NCBI GenBank assembly: GCA_024235595.1
Contig: JACKMC010000007.1
Coordinates: forward strand, 1 to 64,000
Reading direction: 5' to 3'
DNA length: 64,000 bases
Origin: Zoogloeaceae bacterium
GTDB taxonomy: Bacteria > Pseudomonadota > Gammaproteobacteria > Burkholderiales > Rhodocyclaceae
Shown: in pieces, positions 63,166 through 64,000 of the stretch
Position numbering within the stretch: position 1 is the first letter of the stretch
Layout: every line of letters starts with the position of its first letter
Notes under the pieces: model-generated
The model's input: the letters and a program-made list of their open reading frames with translations, nothing else
What the model was told of the DNA's origin: nothing
Databases searched by the model: none
Program-made: the position numbers and the translations under genes

Positions 63166-63192
63166 TGACAATTCAATCCTTGTATTTATAAT
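63165..63192 (+). promoter_or_regulatory. Sigma-70 promoter of the first tRNA-Leu
   Basis: TTGACA (63165-63170) and TATAAT (63187-63192) are both perfect consensus boxes, 16 bases apart. Transcription should start near 63199, just before the tRNA at 63205. The -35 box overlaps the rnr start codon on the other strand. Confidence 0.93.
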
Positions 63193-63204
63193 CCGCGTCT
63201 CGTT

Positions 63205-63291
63205 GCCCAGATGGCGGAATTGGTAGACGCGCTAGCTTCAGGTGCTAGTACTCTTACGGGTGTGGAGGTTCGAGTCCTCTTCTGGGCACCA
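63205..63291 (+). tRNA. tRNA-Leu (CAG anticodon)
   Basis: 87 bases including the encoded CCA. The acceptor stem GCCCAGA pairs with TCTGGGC. The D-arm GGCGGAATTGGTAGACGC, the anticodon loop TTCAGGT with CAG, a long class II variable arm and the T-arm GGTTCGAGTCC are all present. The variable-arm loop is TTAC. Confidence 0.97.
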
Positions 63292-63302
63292 GATCATTCA
63301 GG

Positions 63303-63334
63303 AAGCCGGTCAGCAGACCGGCTTTTTGTTTTTT
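63303..63334 (+). terminator. Rho-independent terminator of the first tRNA-Leu
   Basis: AAGCCGGTC (63303-63311) pairs with GACCGGCTT (63316-63324), loop AGCA, followed by a T-rich tract to 63334. It separates the two tRNA genes, which also have separate promoters. Confidence 0.93.
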
Positions 63335-63384
63335 CGTCACCACCGCCTCGATCCGGACCCGGCTGCGCGAGATGCAAAAAGCAC

Positions 63385-63413
63385 TTTTCAGGACGAGGCT
63401 TCGTAACTATAAT
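63385..63413 (+). promoter_or_regulatory. Sigma-70 promoter of the second tRNA-Leu
   Basis: TATAAT (63408-63413) is a perfect -10 box; TTTTCA 17 bases upstream (63385-63390) is a weaker -35 box. Start of transcription is predicted near 63420. Confidence 0.75.
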
Positions 63414-63423
63414 GCGCGCTCTT

Positions 63424-63510
63424 GCCCAGATGGCGGAATTGGTAGACGCGCTAGCTTCAGGTGCTAGTACTCGCAAGGGTGTGGAGGTTCGAGTCCTCTT
63501 CTGGGCACCA
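63424..63510 (+). tRNA. tRNA-Leu (CAG anticodon), second copy
   Basis: 87 bases including CCA, the same as the first copy in acceptor, D-arm, anticodon and T-arm. It differs only in the variable-arm loop, GCAA instead of TTAC. It has its own promoter and terminator. Confidence 0.97.
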
Positions 63511-63520
63511 GTTCTGAGCA

Positions 63521-63553
63521 AAGGCCGATCGAAAGATCGGCCTTTTTGCTTTT
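63521..63553 (+). terminator. Rho-independent terminator of the second tRNA-Leu
   Basis: AAGGCCGATC (63521-63530) pairs with GATCGGCCTT (63535-63544) around a GAAA tetraloop, followed by a T-rich tract. Confidence 0.93.
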
Positions 63554-63688
63554 CGACACCGATCCTGCCCATGCAACCGACGCGCGGGCCGAAATGGCAA
63601 GACCGCGGGCAAGACCGGGCCGGGGCGCCTGCTCCGGCCCGCTCATCGACGACGGATCCCGACAACGCAGGAGGGGCCAAAGCCTGGC

Positions 63689-64000
63689 TCAGGCGCCGAA
63701 CGGATGACGCCTGAGGATGGTTTCGTCCCGCTCGGGGCCGGTCGAAACCACATCGATCGAGACCTCGCAGATCTCTTCGATGCGGTGAAGATAGGCACGC
63801 GCCTCGGGCGGAAGTTCGTCCCAGGTCTGGGCGCCATACGTCGTGCCGCTCCAGCCGGCCATGCTTTCGTAGATCGGCTCGCAGCGGGTGACCTCGTCGG
63901 CGCCCATCGGCAGCAGGTCGATACGCTGTCCATCGAGCATGTAGCCGGTACACAGCCTGAGCTCGCCCAGGCCGTCGAGTACGTCCAGCTTGGTGATGCA
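63689..64000 (-). CDS. purA: Adenylosuccinate synthetase, C-terminal part
   Basis: The last 103 residues of PurA; the gene continues beyond the right edge. ITKLDVLDGLGELRLCTGY, IDLLPMGADEVTRCEPIYESMAGW and ISTGPERDE-type sequence ending RHPFGA match the family C-terminus. PurA joins IMP and aspartate in AMP synthesis. It converges with the tRNA-Leu genes, 135 bases after the second terminator. Confidence 0.96.
   Translation of the reverse strand, partial: CITKLDVLDGLGELRLCTGYMLDGQRIDLLPMGADEVTRCEPIYESMAGWSGTTYGAQTWDELPPEARAYLHRIEEICEVSIDVVSTGPERDETILRRHPFGA

Overview
The window is high-GC proteobacterial chromosome, most likely a betaproteobacterium of the Rhodocyclales (Thauera/Azoarcus/Zoogloea type). 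That rests on a complete exosortase A (XrtA/PEP-CTERM) exopolysaccharide cluster, petABC followed by sspA-sspB, dnaX-ybaB-recR, rnr-rlmB beside purA, and a betaproteobacterial porin. The genus is an inference. No insertion sequence, prophage, integrase or CRISPR array was seen.

Bases 1-3.1 kb (+ strand) hold the end of a PLP-dependent decarboxylase and two secreted PEP-CTERM proteins. The first PEP-CTERM gene has a textbook sigma-54 promoter. Bases 3.2-32.5 kb (- strand) are a very long polysaccharide locus. It reads from the export lipoprotein (32.5 kb) through chain-length determinant, tyrosine kinase, outer-membrane barrel, ATPase, deacetylase, FemAB-like protein, exosortase A, three family glycosyltransferases alternating with two asparagine-synthetase-like amidotransferases, and a GDP-mannose 6-dehydrogenase-like enzyme. 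It then enters a strain-variable section with lower GC: transglutaminase-like membrane protein, glycosyltransferase, low-molecular-weight tyrosine phosphatase, WbmS-like deacetylase, acyltransferase, ATP-grasp enzyme and CapK-like adenylating enzyme. After a 729-base gap come a second deacetylase, a methyltransferase and another ATP-grasp enzyme. Many junctions overlap by 4 bases (ATGA), which points to translational coupling.

Bases 32.7-39.1 kb are cell-envelope genes: a DUF1302-type outer-membrane protein, a LolD/MacB-type ABC ATPase with no permease, a LolA-like lipoprotein-sorting protein, a porin, and a TamA-family barrel protein. Bases 39.2-47.4 kb are metabolism: a branched-chain amino-acid-type binding lipoprotein, putA, fbp, dadA and a DUF1992 protein. 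A bacteriohemerythrin with an FNR-like site upstream and a lone glycosyltransferase follow.

Bases 49.3-64 kb are core housekeeping genes: sspB, sspA, cytochrome bc1 (petCBA), a CoA-transferase, recR, ybaB, dnaX, a ZIP metal transporter, the 4.5S SRP RNA, a HugZ-like flavin-binding protein, rlmB, rnr, two tRNA-Leu(CAG) genes and the end of purA.

Functionally, the left half makes and exports a polysaccharide that probably contains uronic acids which are amidated, deacetylated and acylated. PEP-CTERM proteins processed by XrtA would be displayed with it, an arrangement linked to floc or biofilm formation in relatives.
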